DNA of 64,000 nucleotides from Escallonia rubra (lineage: Eukaryota > Streptophyta > Magnoliopsida > Escalloniales > Escalloniaceae), in NCBI GenBank assembly GCA_033065855.1, contig JAVXUO010003051.1, positions 248,001 to 312,000 of the forward strand, in the 5' to 3' direction. The translations under genes and the position numbers were made by a program. Within the stretch, counting starts at the first letter, position 1; each line of letters opens with the position of its first letter. Below, piece after piece: positions 23,400-34,401 of the stretch. The notes under the pieces are model-generated. The model was not told where the DNA came from and made no database searches. It saw nothing but the letters and a program-made list of their open reading frames with translations.

Positions 23400-25342
23400 C
23401 TTCCTATCATCAACTAAATTATCTTGCTTCCGGTATTTTGCTTCAAGATAATCCTTCCAACATATACATGAGTCAGTGACTCAGGGTGAAGACGACTCCT
23501 CCTGTCATCCAATACCCTTCTACTCGCTGAAAAATACGACTCTAACGTAACCATGGAGACTTGCACATCCCGGGCAATTTGGGATAAAGTTCTATAAATT
23601 TTTACGTTTTGTTTCTAAAAAGTTAACAAATCAAAATTCATCTGCTCATCCATTGGTCATGAAGAATAGTGATCAGTAGTTGCATATAAATCAATTTCAT
23701 TAAAAGAGGAAAAAGAAGAAGAACCTGTAGAACTAGAAGTACTTTCCACTGTTGTTTGTTTTGCCACTAGATGTTTAAGGCCCTTAAGAAATGGCCCATA
23801 CTATATTTGACTGCTCGACAGTGTAGCTTGCCCAAGCACGTCATCGGAATTTCGATATAAGTTATAAAGATCTTCAAATGACTGGCTCACTTTCTTTGTA
23901 AGTTTGGTTGTGTCGGCTACCTGTAGTATATTATTTCAGATATTTTTACTACTAAGACATGCGCGCCATGTAACTTGAACCTAGGATTCAAACAAGTGGC
24001 GATAGCAAAAATAAGAGGCAATTCTGTCCAATATTTATTAAACTTAATGTCCATATGTTCTACTATACCCTGAAAGGGTCCTATATATCTTTATTTCGCT
24101 AAAATGTTAGCAATTTTTAGAATTTCTACTATAACAATAGGGGACGTGGGATAGTACGTACTAGACAATAGAACGGTAGACGTGTAAAATACCTCCAAAA
24201 ATTCAACTAGCCATTCTTCGAAAGTTGGCAAGCCTTGTGGGAACATGGTTAGTAGGGAGTGAATATACACTCCTTTGTATACCATAACATGTAAAAGCAT
24301 TTGATACGTGGAGTTTTACCTATTCACGACATCTGTAAGTGGTCTCCTACGAGGCAAACTATATTGAACACTCAAAGTTTTAAATTACTGTATTTTCGGA
24401 CCCTAACAATTAATATACGCCGTCATACCCTTCATTTTGTGAAGAATATCTCCTGTAGTAGCTAAACCATCTTGAAGAATTAAATTAATTATATGGCAAA
24501 CACATGGAAGATGGAACACTTTACCATCAAGGATAGGTCTAAGGTTCGTCTTTAAGACTTCAACAACAGCTTATTAGAAGCATTAACAAAACTGATACTC
24601 ATAATCTTGTCCTTTATTTTAAGCGTGTTACATGCTCGGACTATATTAGCAACATGAGATGCATCATACGGATAGGAAAAGAGTTTATAAGCGATGATTC
24701 TCTTGTTCATAACCCAATTAGAGTCAATCTAATGGGCCGACACACAATCATATTTAACTAGAGTAAAAGGAGATTTCCAAACATTAGAAGTAAGACTAAC
24801 TCTACCATCAAATTTATCAAAATAATCAATCAAGTATTTTTTAGCAGCATTATACTGTCTAAGTGCATCAGACCTAAGTATGTTTCCATGAACCTTTTTA
24901 TACAAAGGTTGCACATAAGTTTTCATATACCTAGAGTAGTTATCATTATCAGCAAAATTAAAAGCTTGCTCTAAGTGCATTAAAAGTTTTCATATACCTA
25001 ATTAAAAGCTTATTCATCGTGAACTATAAATTCAGTAAGACTGTCTCTTTGGTCTCATTGATTATAATTAAATAACTTACCGTCAAAAGATAACTGCGTT
25101 TAGGTAGAATCGACATGGCCTTGATTAGGTACACATGTCGGGTAATGCCTATTAAGATGTCCATTACCATTACTACATGAACATAAATTTTCACAATACT
25201 TACATTGAGCTTTTCGAATGCCGTCAACTGTAATGTCGTCAAAATGTTTCCAAAATTGAGCTTTCTTTCTTTCTTTCCCCTTTTGGACTTCTGGCGGACT
25301 AGAGGCAGGATTGTTTGGTCCTTCATCGTGATGACCATTCAT
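23400..25342 (-). pseudogene. hAT transposase pseudogene (BED finger, RNase H-like core, dimerisation domain)
   Basis: From ATG near 25342: a BED zinc finger, FWKHFDDITVDGIRKAQCKYC with NGHLNRHYPTC (about 25270-25140). Then KVHGNILRSDALRQYNAAKK and GRVSLTSNVWKS (24900-24760), where the expected TxDxW catalytic Asp is not preserved. Then NKRIIAYKLF and HVANIVRACNTLKIKDKIMSI, followed by FVNASNK where intact hAT proteins have DNAS (24710-24570), so another catalytic Asp reads Val. Then FHLPCVCHIINLILQDGL (about 24500). At the C-terminus, FDLLTF, LSQIARDVQVS and RRVLDDRRSRLHPESL are the hAT dimerisation region (23640-23440). Stops and frameshifts separate the pieces. It cannot move itself. Confidence 0.88.
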
Positions 25343-25377
25343 CGGGATAAAATTCTGCCTGGAGTAGTAATGTCGCC

Positions 25378-25721
25378 CTATGTTACATGGACTCTTCAAA
25401 ATGCGTGAAGTTCTCGTGTCGAACACTCGACACTTGAACATGAGTATGGGATATGTGTCCGATACATCCCGTAGGATATGCCACGAGGAACACTATGTTA
25501 TATTGTTTCTTTTAATTTGTTATTACTTTGAGATGATCTCAGTTCTAAATTAAAATGACATGCATATCATAAAACAATATGTAAACTAAGGATTAACTAA
25601 GAAACAAGAATAGGTGGGAATATTTTGTCATGTCCCCGTGTCTTGATTTTGAAAAATAGACGAATCCGACACTTGGACACGTATCCGACTCGGACACTCA
25701 TACTGAGTTCATGTAACATAG
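25378..25721. mobile_element. hAT-type MITE nested in the hAT element
   Basis: Inverted ends CTATGTTACATGGACTC and GAGTTCATGTAACATAG. Flanks are ATGTCGCC (25370-25377) and GTGTCGCC (25722-25729), an 8-bp duplication with one mismatch. The internal part has many CGACAC/GTGTCG motifs. The ends resemble a MITE type common in dicots that begins TATGTTGCTCGGACTC (recalled, not searched). Confidence 0.82.
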
Positions 25722-27378
25722 GTGTCGCCAACCGAGCTACGTTCTTGACTAAAACGCTGGGTAGGTGTATATTCAAAATCTGGAATGTTTTGGTTAAACT
25801 GAATAAATTTTGGGTATTTATACCCACTAGTGGTGGATCTTGAAATTCTGGTGCTTGTGGTGGTCCTGGACCTTTTTGGGTACATGATCTAAATAATCTT
25901 GAGGAAGATATATTTGAGGCTAAAATTGTTTGACAAGAATGAAAAATGAAACTGGTAAAAGTAATTAAATGGAAAAGAATAAAAGTATTAAATAATTAAA
26001 TTATAATTGTAATTAAAATTAAAATTGGAGAGGGTTAGTACTTAGTAACAAATAAGAATGGTAGGAAAGCTTGTGGAATTTAGATAAGAGAGAGTAAGAA
26101 GATTGATGTGAAAAATGCGAAGAAGAAGGGGTGAATTTATAGATTTTTCAAAGTTCACAAAAGACCAAAATATCTCGAAAAACTAGCCGTTTATAGTTGT
26201 TGGAGAGGGTAAAAATGTAATGTGCATAAAAGAGTTATTGGAACCTTGTTGGACGAAAATACCTTCCAAACTAGCCATTATATAGCTGCTGGGAGCGTAA
26301 AAGTGAAATTTTCAGAAGTTAGAGCCGTTGGAGGGAATCTGATTATTATTATTTTTTTTTAATTTTCGGGTCAGGGCTGGTCTAGACTTTGGCTTTTTGA
26401 ACCGGGCCAAAAAACGGGTCGGTCCCTGGCTCTTTAGGGCAGGGCCGTTTTGGGGCTTTGGATCGGGCGGGGCCGTGCTTTTTTGGAGAATATTTCAGCC
26501 TGACCCTGGCCTGGGCCCTTGGCCCCATGTACCAAGGCCGTCACTGTTCACAAAAAGGCCGGGCTGGCCCGGGCAGTTTTCGGGCGGGGCCGGGCCGGTT
26601 TAACACCTCTAAGAGCAAGCAAGTGAAATATAAGTAAGTTGTGATTTTGAATTGTCTTGGCGGGTCTCGTTCCCCACTGCAAATGAAAAAGCTGGTTATC
26701 GTTGCTTGAAGAATCCATTCGGGGTATATTTCTCTCCCAAGCTTGCCCATTCCCCGAGTGTCTAGTATTTACATGTGCCCATGGATGTGTATTAAATCGC
26801 CCCAAAGCCCAAGGAGGACCGGACTCCCTTCTTGAGATCATATATCTGGCTCCTGGTATGCTAGAACCTCAAGTGCCTTTTTTTGTTGGGCAATTAACCC
26901 TCGAGTCAACTAAGGACCTTTGTATATCAGGTAGGAATTTAGGTATTACATGCATAGAATATCTAGCATGTTAGCCTTGTAATAGCAAGTTCTCTTCTTC
27001 TTTGCCTCTTAAACATTTGGAAAATTTGCAATCTTGATTCCTAAAGAGAGGAAACATGCTCTTCTGAAATTTGAGGTGCACCACAACACGAATCGTGATT
27101 TTTGCTATATGCTTGTTCATATGTGCTGTTTCTTGTACTTATCCTTGTTCATTTTAGACATATTTATTGCAAAGTTCAGTGAGGTTAAAGATCTACAGGT
27201 CTTCTGTTTTGCAATCGCATGCATGAAAAGGATAACTTGCATAATGGGCTACAGTATGTGTCACCTGCATGTTGTCGCTTCTTTAATTGTTCTGCCTTCT
27301 TTCTTTTAGTTAATTTGGCCGGGTTTTTGCACTGGCCTCGATAGTACTTTCAGTTGATTTGATGATTTTACGTGGCAG

Positions 27379-27450
27379 GAGACTTTTCTTCCTCGAAACC
27401 CGTCTTGGAATTCTGTGGTGTACTCGAATGATCTTAAAGCTAGCATATGA
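27379..27450 (+). CDS. Minimal GNAT acetyltransferase, exon 2 (C-terminus)
   Basis: Twenty-four codons including the stop read ETFLPRNPSWNSVVYSNDLK then ASI. This joins in frame after SYVS of exon 1 and matches the family ending, in which SYVSDTFLPRNPSWKP is the Arabidopsis counterpart. The TFLPRNPSW block contributes to the acyl-CoA end of the small GNAT fold. It is too short to be found as an independent ORF and was recognised by protein similarity. The codons are intact, so the gene could still be functional provided the 9.3-kb intron is spliced. An RT-PCR or RNA-seq junction read from 18042 to 27379 would settle it. Confidence 0.88.
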   Translation, partial: ETFLPRNPSWNSVVYSNDLKASI

Positions 27451-27625
27451 AGTTATCTGTCTTGCTGCCAGTTGCAATATTAAGTGAAAGTTTGGCAATG
27501 TGCCCTTATTATCGCAAATTTGACTTCATTTACGTCTCGTTGTTCTTGTAGGGAATATATATATATATATATATATGCTTTATCCTACCCATTGTAATAG
27601 CAGTGATAGTAAAGTCTTCTGCAAA

Positions 27626-27631
27626 AATAAA
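27626..27631 (+). terminator. Possible polyadenylation signal of the GNAT gene
   Basis: AATAAA about 175 bp after the stop codon. Plant poly(A) signals are loose, so this is tentative. Confidence 0.35.
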
Positions 27632-28265
27632 AAGAGCACTTGTGAAAATATACTGGACCTAGTGAGTATCTAATATCAAATGCTGAAAGCAAGCTAGAAG
27701 TCGCATAAGAACGATAATTCCAATTCCTCCAGCATATTGTTATCCTTCATTATGACTTGAAGCAAACAATTGCCGGCTCCGAAAAAGCTACTTCATGGTG
27801 CTGTCTGTGTTTGGAATGGCGCTAACAAGTCCCTTTTCAAAGATCCCGACACCCATCCTGGAACTTATTCGTGGGTGCTGAGGAAATGTAGCAGGCAACC
27901 TCTTCTGTGGAATAAGTTCATGAAGATATGGTGTTCCAGATAAACTTTTAGATGTATGAACGATAATTATGTGCTATCCAGTATGTTGGTGAGATCAGTA
28001 ATCCGAATAACGTGCGAAAGAAATGAACAAAGGTCAAATGCTGCATTTAGCAAATTTAGTACCATAATTGAGAACAAAAGAACTGACCATTCTTAGCAAA
28101 TTTATGCTGCATGCTGTCCTGGGATGATCGATTTCAGAGCAACTGTATGTTTACGGTTACTGATTTTCTATTCCGTTTTGTGTTTTCGTTTTCCACTTTT
28201 TTGTGTCTAGTTCCAAAATATGATTGTAACTTTTATCGCTTTCGCTACTTTTACGTATCTATTTT
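27632..28265. other. Intergenic region with one short unassigned open frame
   Basis: Holds a 60-codon open frame at 27761-27943 (+) without an ATG start, containing GAVCVWNGANKSLFKDPDTH. I do not recognise it. Otherwise nothing is seen. Confidence 0.4.
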
Positions 28266-29163
28266 GGGAAAATTGCATAAAATACCCCTGTGGTTTGAGG
28301 TAGTTGCAAAAAGACCCCTCCTGTTACAAAAATTGCAATAAGACACCTAAGGTTTAAAAAGTGTTACACCCGTCAAAAAAGTCATCCAAACTAACGGCGT
28401 ATGATGCTCATGCTCCTAAAGAGTGCTTTTGGTAGAGATTATTCTAACGAAATGACAAAAATGCCCTATAGTTCTTCTTCCCTCACCAAATCCCTAACCG
28501 CCGCCACCTGCTTCACTCGGATTTGTTTGCCGATTTTGGCTTCCACAGATTATTTTTGGCCGGACGTCGTGGTGGTGAAAGGCCGGAGTTCAGGGATCTG
28601 CCCATGCCGGTCTCGGTCGCTCTTTTCCTCCCATGCCGGAGCTTTGGCTGGTTGGAGCTTTGGCCATTTCTTCCCCCGTCTCTTTCCGTCCGTAATCGCC
28701 ACCCACGCCATGCCCCATCCACCACCATCACCACCTATTTCTTCCCCCCACCCTCACCACGCCTTATCCAGCACCACCGCAGCCCATTTCTGTTGCCACA
28801 ATCAACTCGAACGCGCCGTTTACGACCAGCCAGATCCACAAACCATGAGCCTAGATTTACAATTCGGATCCACAACCCGTCAGTCCCTCCCTTTCCCCCC
28901 TCTTCCCCTTTCCCCTTCCATCCGGTCTCCTTTCTGTTGCTCGCGCCGGCCCTAATAAGGGCTTGGGTTGGGCTTGTGGCAAATAAGGGTAGTTTTTTCA
29001 TTTGGACAATTTACAGGGGTATTTTGGACAAATTTTTTATTCTGTTACGAAAACCGTGGATTGTAACATTTTTAAACCTTAGGTGTCTTGTTGCAATTTT
29101 GGTAACGGGAGGGGTCTTTTTGCAACTACCCCAAACTACAGGGGTATTTTACGCAATTTTCCC
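28266..29163. mobile_element. Pack-MULE-like element with GC-rich cargo
   Basis: About 100-bp TIRs begin GGGAAAATTGCATAAAATAC at 28266 and end GTATTTTACGCAATTTTCCC at 29163. The flanking 9 bp, ATCTATTTT, match exactly (28257-28265 and 29164-29172), as expected for Mutator. The core (28480-28975) is C-rich and much higher in GC than its surroundings, has overlapping open frames on both strands, and contains no transposase. GC-rich non-transposase cargo is what Pack-MULEs carry, often 5' portions of genes. I cannot identify the source gene. Confidence 0.88.
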
Positions 29164-29172
29164 ATCTATTTT

Positions 29173-29717
29173 TCCAGTTATTTTTGTACGCTTACCATTT
29201 TCATTTTCATTTCCATTTTCACAACTTTTTTGAGTCATTTCTTGTATGTCAAGCATTTTCAGAATGTTTGTATCCATATCTTGCCATTTTATCTCTGCTG
29301 TTAACCTAACAAATTATCATTATATCCTTCATTTATCTTCCTAACAACCCCACCATACCCATTTGCCACGCCTCCCAATCAAAGACATTATTCTTCCCAG
29401 GACCTCTAATTCTTCCCCTTCCCTTCACGTGTCCAAGGCTTCCCATCACGTGTCCAAGGCTTCCCATTCTCCCTCCCCCTTTAAGAAGTTAACAACAGAA
29501 TCCTCCCTGCTCACATTAGTCATTAATTTGTCACGAATTGTTGGGTGCTTGGTTGGGAAACGGCAGGTACCGACGGCGTCATCTCTGTACTAGGTCTTCG
29601 GCAGCTTGAGGGATGGGGGTGAAACTACAGCTTCTCTGTTCCTTTGGAGTTGGGGTGAGATAGAGTAGTTGGGGATTTGTTTTTCATTGGAAATGAAGGA
29701 GATAAAGAAGATGAATC

Positions 29718-29751
<34 letters not shown>

Positions 29752-30800
29752 ATAAATATTAATTTGACGTGACTATAAGGGGTCACATAGGCCTAGAAGA
29801 AAAAAGGGTGAACAATGGAGACTTGCTCCTGTTTTTTTGACTTTTCTCTGACAGTGGGACAGTCTGTGTCGAGAAAAGGTAAAAATACACTTGAGGTGTT
29901 TTCAGTTTTTTCAACACTTTCGATATTGGATCCGAAACAAATATAAAAAATAGTAAAAGTGTACGAATAAAAGCATCTTTTTCGTCATCATGACAAAAAC
30001 ATAAAACAAAAATGGTAAAAGTACAACCCCTTAAGGTGCTGTTTCTCCAATCTAATGCCCAACTTCGAAAGAATAGTCAATCCGAAGGACTTTATCATAA
30101 AATTTTCCTTGGTGTGTACGGCACTGGACTTTATCTTCGGCCCTTGTCTATCTCATTAGTATAGAGCACATGTGTTGCACGTGAATATAGTCGAGAGTAA
30201 TGTTTGAGGTGCTATTATTATATTTTTTAGAATCAAAGTAATGTAATTCAATTATGTTCTTATTTCTTTGTGACTTGTTTTTAGAAGAAATGTATATTTG
30301 ATATTCGCAATTGTAATTAGTTCAATATTTGAAAATATTCCTTGTAAGCTTCTGGATTGAAGAAATGTTTGATGGTATGACTGAAAATAAAAACAAATAG
30401 AGAAATTAAAAGAATGAATCTACGTCTTTGTTTTTGTAATCTGTTAAATTGGTTTGTGGTTAAGATTTGTAATTTTCAAGATCAGGTGCTTTGCATTTCA
30501 TCAATAAGAAATGCAAAACACCCGTAACCGAACATATTTTCAGTTTAAATTGGCATCATATTTAAGCCTTATTTTTTTTTTATGCATATTTAACCCTTTT
30601 TCGTTTTTTTTAGTTTTTGTTTTTCCTACAATTTTTTGTTTCTTAATTGATTTTTCACGTATTTTTATTTTGTTTTTCAGTTTTTCAATTGTTTGCTAAC
30701 TTAAAAATGCAAGGAAAAAAATCACAGTTCTCATTAATCAGTTAAATATCTAATGTTTATTTCATTTTAACCAAATTAAAAAGAGAATAATAAGGAATGG
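29173..30800. other. AT-rich non-coding stretch
   Basis: No recognisable gene. It includes a directly repeated ACGTGTCCAAGGCTTCCCAT at 29427-29465, the GA microsatellite, and GCACATGTGTTGCACGTG at 30166-30183. Confidence 0.5.
29719..29748. repeat. (GA)n microsatellite
   Basis: Run of GA dinucleotides within 29720-29748. Confidence 0.85.
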
Positions 30801-30804
30801 GTCG

Positions 30805-30928
30805 TGATCCATTGCTAGCGCTAGCACGTTGCTAGCGCTGTTTTGCCGTCCGCTATATAATGTAGCGGACGATAATTCACCGTCCGCTACATTATATAGC
30901 GGACGGTGCTAGCGCTAGCAACGGATCA
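30805..30928. repeat. Compound palindrome (foldback MITE-like)
   Basis: The outer 23-bp arms (30805-30827 and 30906-30928) pair with one mismatch and contain TTGCTAGCGCTAGCAC. The inner 26-bp arms (30846-30871 and 30881-30906) are perfect reverse complements with a 9-base loop (ATAATTCAC). Each inner arm is itself palindromic (GTCCGCT...AGCGGAC). Weaker pairing continues outward (GGGTCG with GCTCCC). Confidence 0.88.
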
Positions 30929-30959
30929 GCTCCCTTCTTATAATTTCATATTTAAAAGG

Positions 30960-31350
30960 AGTATAAAAGAAGGGTAAGAATGTAATTGACATTACTAACG
31001 GAGGACATAATCGTCCAAAAATAATTTATAACATTTGTACTTTTATAAATAGCGCACACGCGCACACATAAATATATATTTTTCCAACCATACATTTTGT
31101 TTCCCAATGTGTAAATGTAGGTTTAGATTAAATTTATGACCTAATGTTCATTAAACACATTACAAAAAAACTAATTAGGGAAAGGTAGAGTTGTTATTGG
31201 AATAACTAACGGAGGGCAAAACCGAAAATGGTTACAAAATTAGTAATTAATAATAGTATTTACGAAAGGGTATGATTGTTATTGGAGTGATTACCGAATG
31301 GTAAAAACAAAACAAAATGATTTACAAGATTCATACTTTTATAGGTAACT
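30960..31350. repeat. Degenerate tandem repeats of about 100-130 bp
   Basis: Three related blocks each carry a TATTGGAxTxACTAACGGAGG-like core followed by a T/A-rich stretch ending ACTTTTATA; block starts are near 30970, 31180 and 31265. Non-coding. Confidence 0.5.
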
Positions 31351-31411
31351 AGATGAAAGCACGTGCGTTGCACGAAAATGCACACCCTCACAGAAAATGA
31401 TGTTAGATTAC

Positions 31412-32814
31412 TGAAACCAATAAAACAACCCTAGAGGGGGGTGAATAGGGTTTTTGAAATATAATGGGGAATTTAAACTAAGCACAATCATAAATCTCAA
31501 ACAAACCAAGTAATACTTCAATGAAGATGCTAACTAAACAATCTCAAACAATTAAAGAGCAATAAGTAAAGAGATTGAGTTAGAGATACTTGACAAGGAG
31601 ATTTAAATGGTTCGGCTTGATATACCCTCAAGCCTACATCCACCTCTTCAAGGAAGTCCATTGCAAGAGCACTAGAATCCATTAGCAACAATCTTCTTCC
31701 GAGTCAAGATCAAAATCCTTACAACACTTGGTGATATCCCCACACCAAGCACAAGTCTTGAATCCACAAAGCTCACCCAAGACTTGACAAACCCAAGCCT
31801 TGATCACAATCCTTTTACAAAGATCAAATGTGTACAAAGAAACCCTCTTGAAAGGAAATGAGTACAAATGAAGCTCTAGTGCAATAGAGAGATGAGAGAA
31901 TTGATGACTTGAAGGATGCTCACTCTCAATCAAAGAATTGCTCACAAAGATGCTCTCTTTAATGATGTAAAATCATGAAGATGAAGAGAGAAAAGTTTAA
32001 TCTATGAGCCTTGATGTTTCTCTAATGAATGAAGGTTTAGAATGTGGTTTCCATGGTATATGATGAAGCCCCAAATCATTTATATAGAGAAGAGATCAAA
32101 TATAGTCGTTATAGGCATAAAGTGGGCAAAACTGCCATTGCAGTCGACTGTAATCCCTCGAAAATAGCCGTTGGAGTTTTGTCCTCGAAAGTAGCCGTTG
32201 GAACTGAATTTTGACCAATGCAGTCAACTGCATTGGAATGCAGTCGACTGTTCTGCCTCACGGAACCCCCTTTCCTATTTTGGGCATAACTTTCTCTAGA
32301 AAAATTGGATTGAGGTGCCGTTTTTTGCGTTGGAAAGCTAATGAAAAGTTTTATCAAGATATGAAAATATTAGCACCAAAAAAAGTTTTGATAAAATCTG
32401 AGTAAGCTCCAAAGTTCACTCATTTTCAAGAACCACGCTTGTGTGAATGATTATGAACTCACATGCAATGCACAAGGTGTCCTAAGGTCTTTTTAGGTTA
32501 TAGTCATCAATCCAAGCATCAAACCAAGACTAGTTACATAATAGGAAAGATCAATTATAATCGATAGTAACTTAGCCGATGCATTCTTTGTTGCTCTTCG
32601 ACATTGGACTTGATGAAGCTTCTATAGCATGTCCACTATAACTTTAAGCTTCTTTGGCTTTAATCCATCTATCCAACTTCTCAAATGTGTCTTCATGAGT
32701 GTGCATGTATATACCTACTAAGAATACACTCAAAGCACACATTAGAACATAATTAATGTGTAGTTATCAACAAAACAAGATGTAAGCCTAGGTTATCCAA
32801 CCATAGGGCTAACA
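31412..32814 (-). mobile_element. Solo LTR of the Copia gag-only family
   Basis: 1403 bp, starting TGAAACCAATAAAACAACCC and ending ATAGGGCTAACA, closely similar to the LTRs at 7707 and 11932. No internal sequence adjoins it. The flanks are ATTAC and AACAC, which do not match, so either the duplication has decayed or the LTR arose by recombination between two insertions. It contains a local duplication of the AAATAGCCGTTGGA segment (32160-32210). Confidence 0.92.
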
Positions 32815-33533
32815 AACACAACTATGGTATTATCTTAAAGATCTTGCTTTTACTAGAGTTTTACCTCGTCTTATAAGCTCATATTTGTAACATATAAGAG
32901 AAAAGCGTTTCGAAGGAAATGAATTTTACTTTTGGATGTGGTTCATTCATATTTAGAGCTTAAAACTCAACCTCGCTAACATATTCGTATGGCAAGTGCA
33001 AACCTACGTCTTCAAGCAATCTTCATATAGTTCATGCAAAGTAAGTATAGTGAACTATCAATTCTACTTATCATGTCATCCCACCAGGCATTCTAATTAT
33101 GTTATCTACAAGTAGTGATAAATTCCTATTATATTAAGTGGTACTATGTGCTAGACAAAGAAATGACTAATTTCACTTATTTCGTCACAGTAAAATTAAA
33201 AACTGTTTTAATCTTATCAAACTCTCTTCAGGTTGGAACCAGCTCAAATTTCTTTCACTGCTTTCTCTTCAGGAAATTTGTGTACTCAAATATGTGGACT
33301 GCATGCACCACTTACCATTTGCATGAGTGCGACATCTTGTTGGTATATTTTCATTTGTGAATCAGGTAATCGTCCTAATTAAAATAGATCAAAAATAAAA
33401 ATGCAAAAAACTCAAGAGTAATGTAACCTACTTTCATGCTAGGAATACGTTAATCGAGAGGTATCAAGCAATAAACAAAGCTACAAATAAATTGAAAATG
33501 ATATTCGTTAAATGGAGATCACAGTTCTTGCTT
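32815..33533. other. AT-rich stretch, nothing recognised
   Basis: No coding or structural repeat seen on either strand. Confidence 0.5.
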
Positions 33534-33677
33534 TTAGAGGTCGTTTGAAATTGATTCTTAAAAGTAAATTTTGATTAAATCAGAATCAGTTCCTAAAACC
33601 AGCTTTAATCCACTTTAAGCACATTAGATTAAAAGTTGTTGAAGGTGTTTGGATAAAAAGTGATTAAAGTAGGTTTA

Positions 33678-34401
33678 GGGTTCGTTTGACAAATTTTTTT
33701 TTTTGGTTTTCAGTTTTTAAAGAGCAGTTTTTTAAAGAGCAGCTTAATTTTTTTTTTTATAAAAACAAGTGGGTGTTTGATAACCCCTTTTTTTTTTAGG
33801 TTTTTTTTTTTTGGTGTTTGGTAACCCTTTTTTTTTTGACTTTTTTTTTTTGGTGGTTTGCGGTGGCGGTGGTGGGGTGCAGCGGTGGTGGCCGGTGGTG
33901 GCGGGCGACCGGAGGCGGCTGCCGGCAGTCTCCGGCGGTGGTCGCCGGCGGCCGGAGGTGGCTGCCGGCAGTCTCCGGCGGTGGTTGCCGGCGGCCGGCG
34001 GTGGTCGCCTGAGGTGGCTGCCGGCGGTGGTCGCCGGCCGCCGGCGGCCGGAGGTGGCTGCCGGCAGTCGCCGGCGGCCGGAGGTGGTGGCCGGTGGTGG
34101 TGGTGGTGGCCGGCGGCCGGAGGTGGCTGCCGGCAGTCTCCGGCGGTGGTCGCCGGCGGCCGGCGGTGGTCGCCTGAGGTGGCTGCCGGCGGTGGGAGGG
34201 TGGTGGTGGTGGTCTAAAAAAAAAAAACCAAAAGTGAAAAAAAAAACCAGTTTCTGGAGTTTTTTTTTTCACTCTTTTTTACTCTTCAGTTTAAAAACTG
34301 GTTTTTAAACTGAAAAAAAAAATGGTTACCAAACGCTCCTTTTTTTTCAGTTTTTAAAAACTGAAAAAAAAAAGAGGAAATTTTTTTTGTCAAACTAGGC
34401 C
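33678..34401. mobile_element. Tourist-like MITE, copy 2, with internal minisatellite
   Basis: Ends GGGTTCGTTTGACAAA and TTTGTCAAACTAGGCC, flanked by TTA at 33675-33677 and 34402-34404. The first 100 bp or so match copy 1 (1902-2104), including TTTTCAGTTTTTAAAGAGCA and AACAAGTGGGTGTTTGATAA. Unlike copy 1 it contains a GC-rich block. Confidence 0.9.
33850..34215. repeat. GC-rich minisatellite inside the MITE
   Basis: Built from GGTGGCTGCCGGCAG, TCTCCGGCGGTGGTCGCC and GGCGGCCGGAGG modules repeated several times. Long open frames on both strands here (Pro/Arg- or Gly/Arg-rich) reflect the repeat, not a gene. Confidence 0.88.

Larger units (their letters stand above)
22870..26611 (-). mobile_element. 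hAT (Ac-like) transposon in the GNAT intron
   Basis: Ends are TAGAGGTGTCAAA at 22870 and TTTAACACCTCTA at 26611 (inverted TAGAGGTGTTAAA). The 8-bp sequence AGAGCAAG flanks it exactly (22862-22869 and 26612-26619), the hAT hallmark. Both subterminal regions are packed with GGGCCGGGC/GGGCTTGG repeats (22880-23030 and 26390-26600). A broken transposase lies on the minus strand. It is nested-in by a 344-bp MITE at 25378-25721. Confidence 0.95.

Noticed and set aside
28401..29233. Overlapping 184- and 236-codon ORFs
   Set aside because: They lie in the GC-rich core of the Pack-MULE-like element, extend across its TIR, and have no recognisable domain; treated as cargo, not as a gene.
33796..34308. 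Pro/Arg-rich and Gly/Arg-rich ORFs on both strands
   Set aside because: Produced by the GC-rich minisatellite inside a MITE; all frames stay open because of the repeat.
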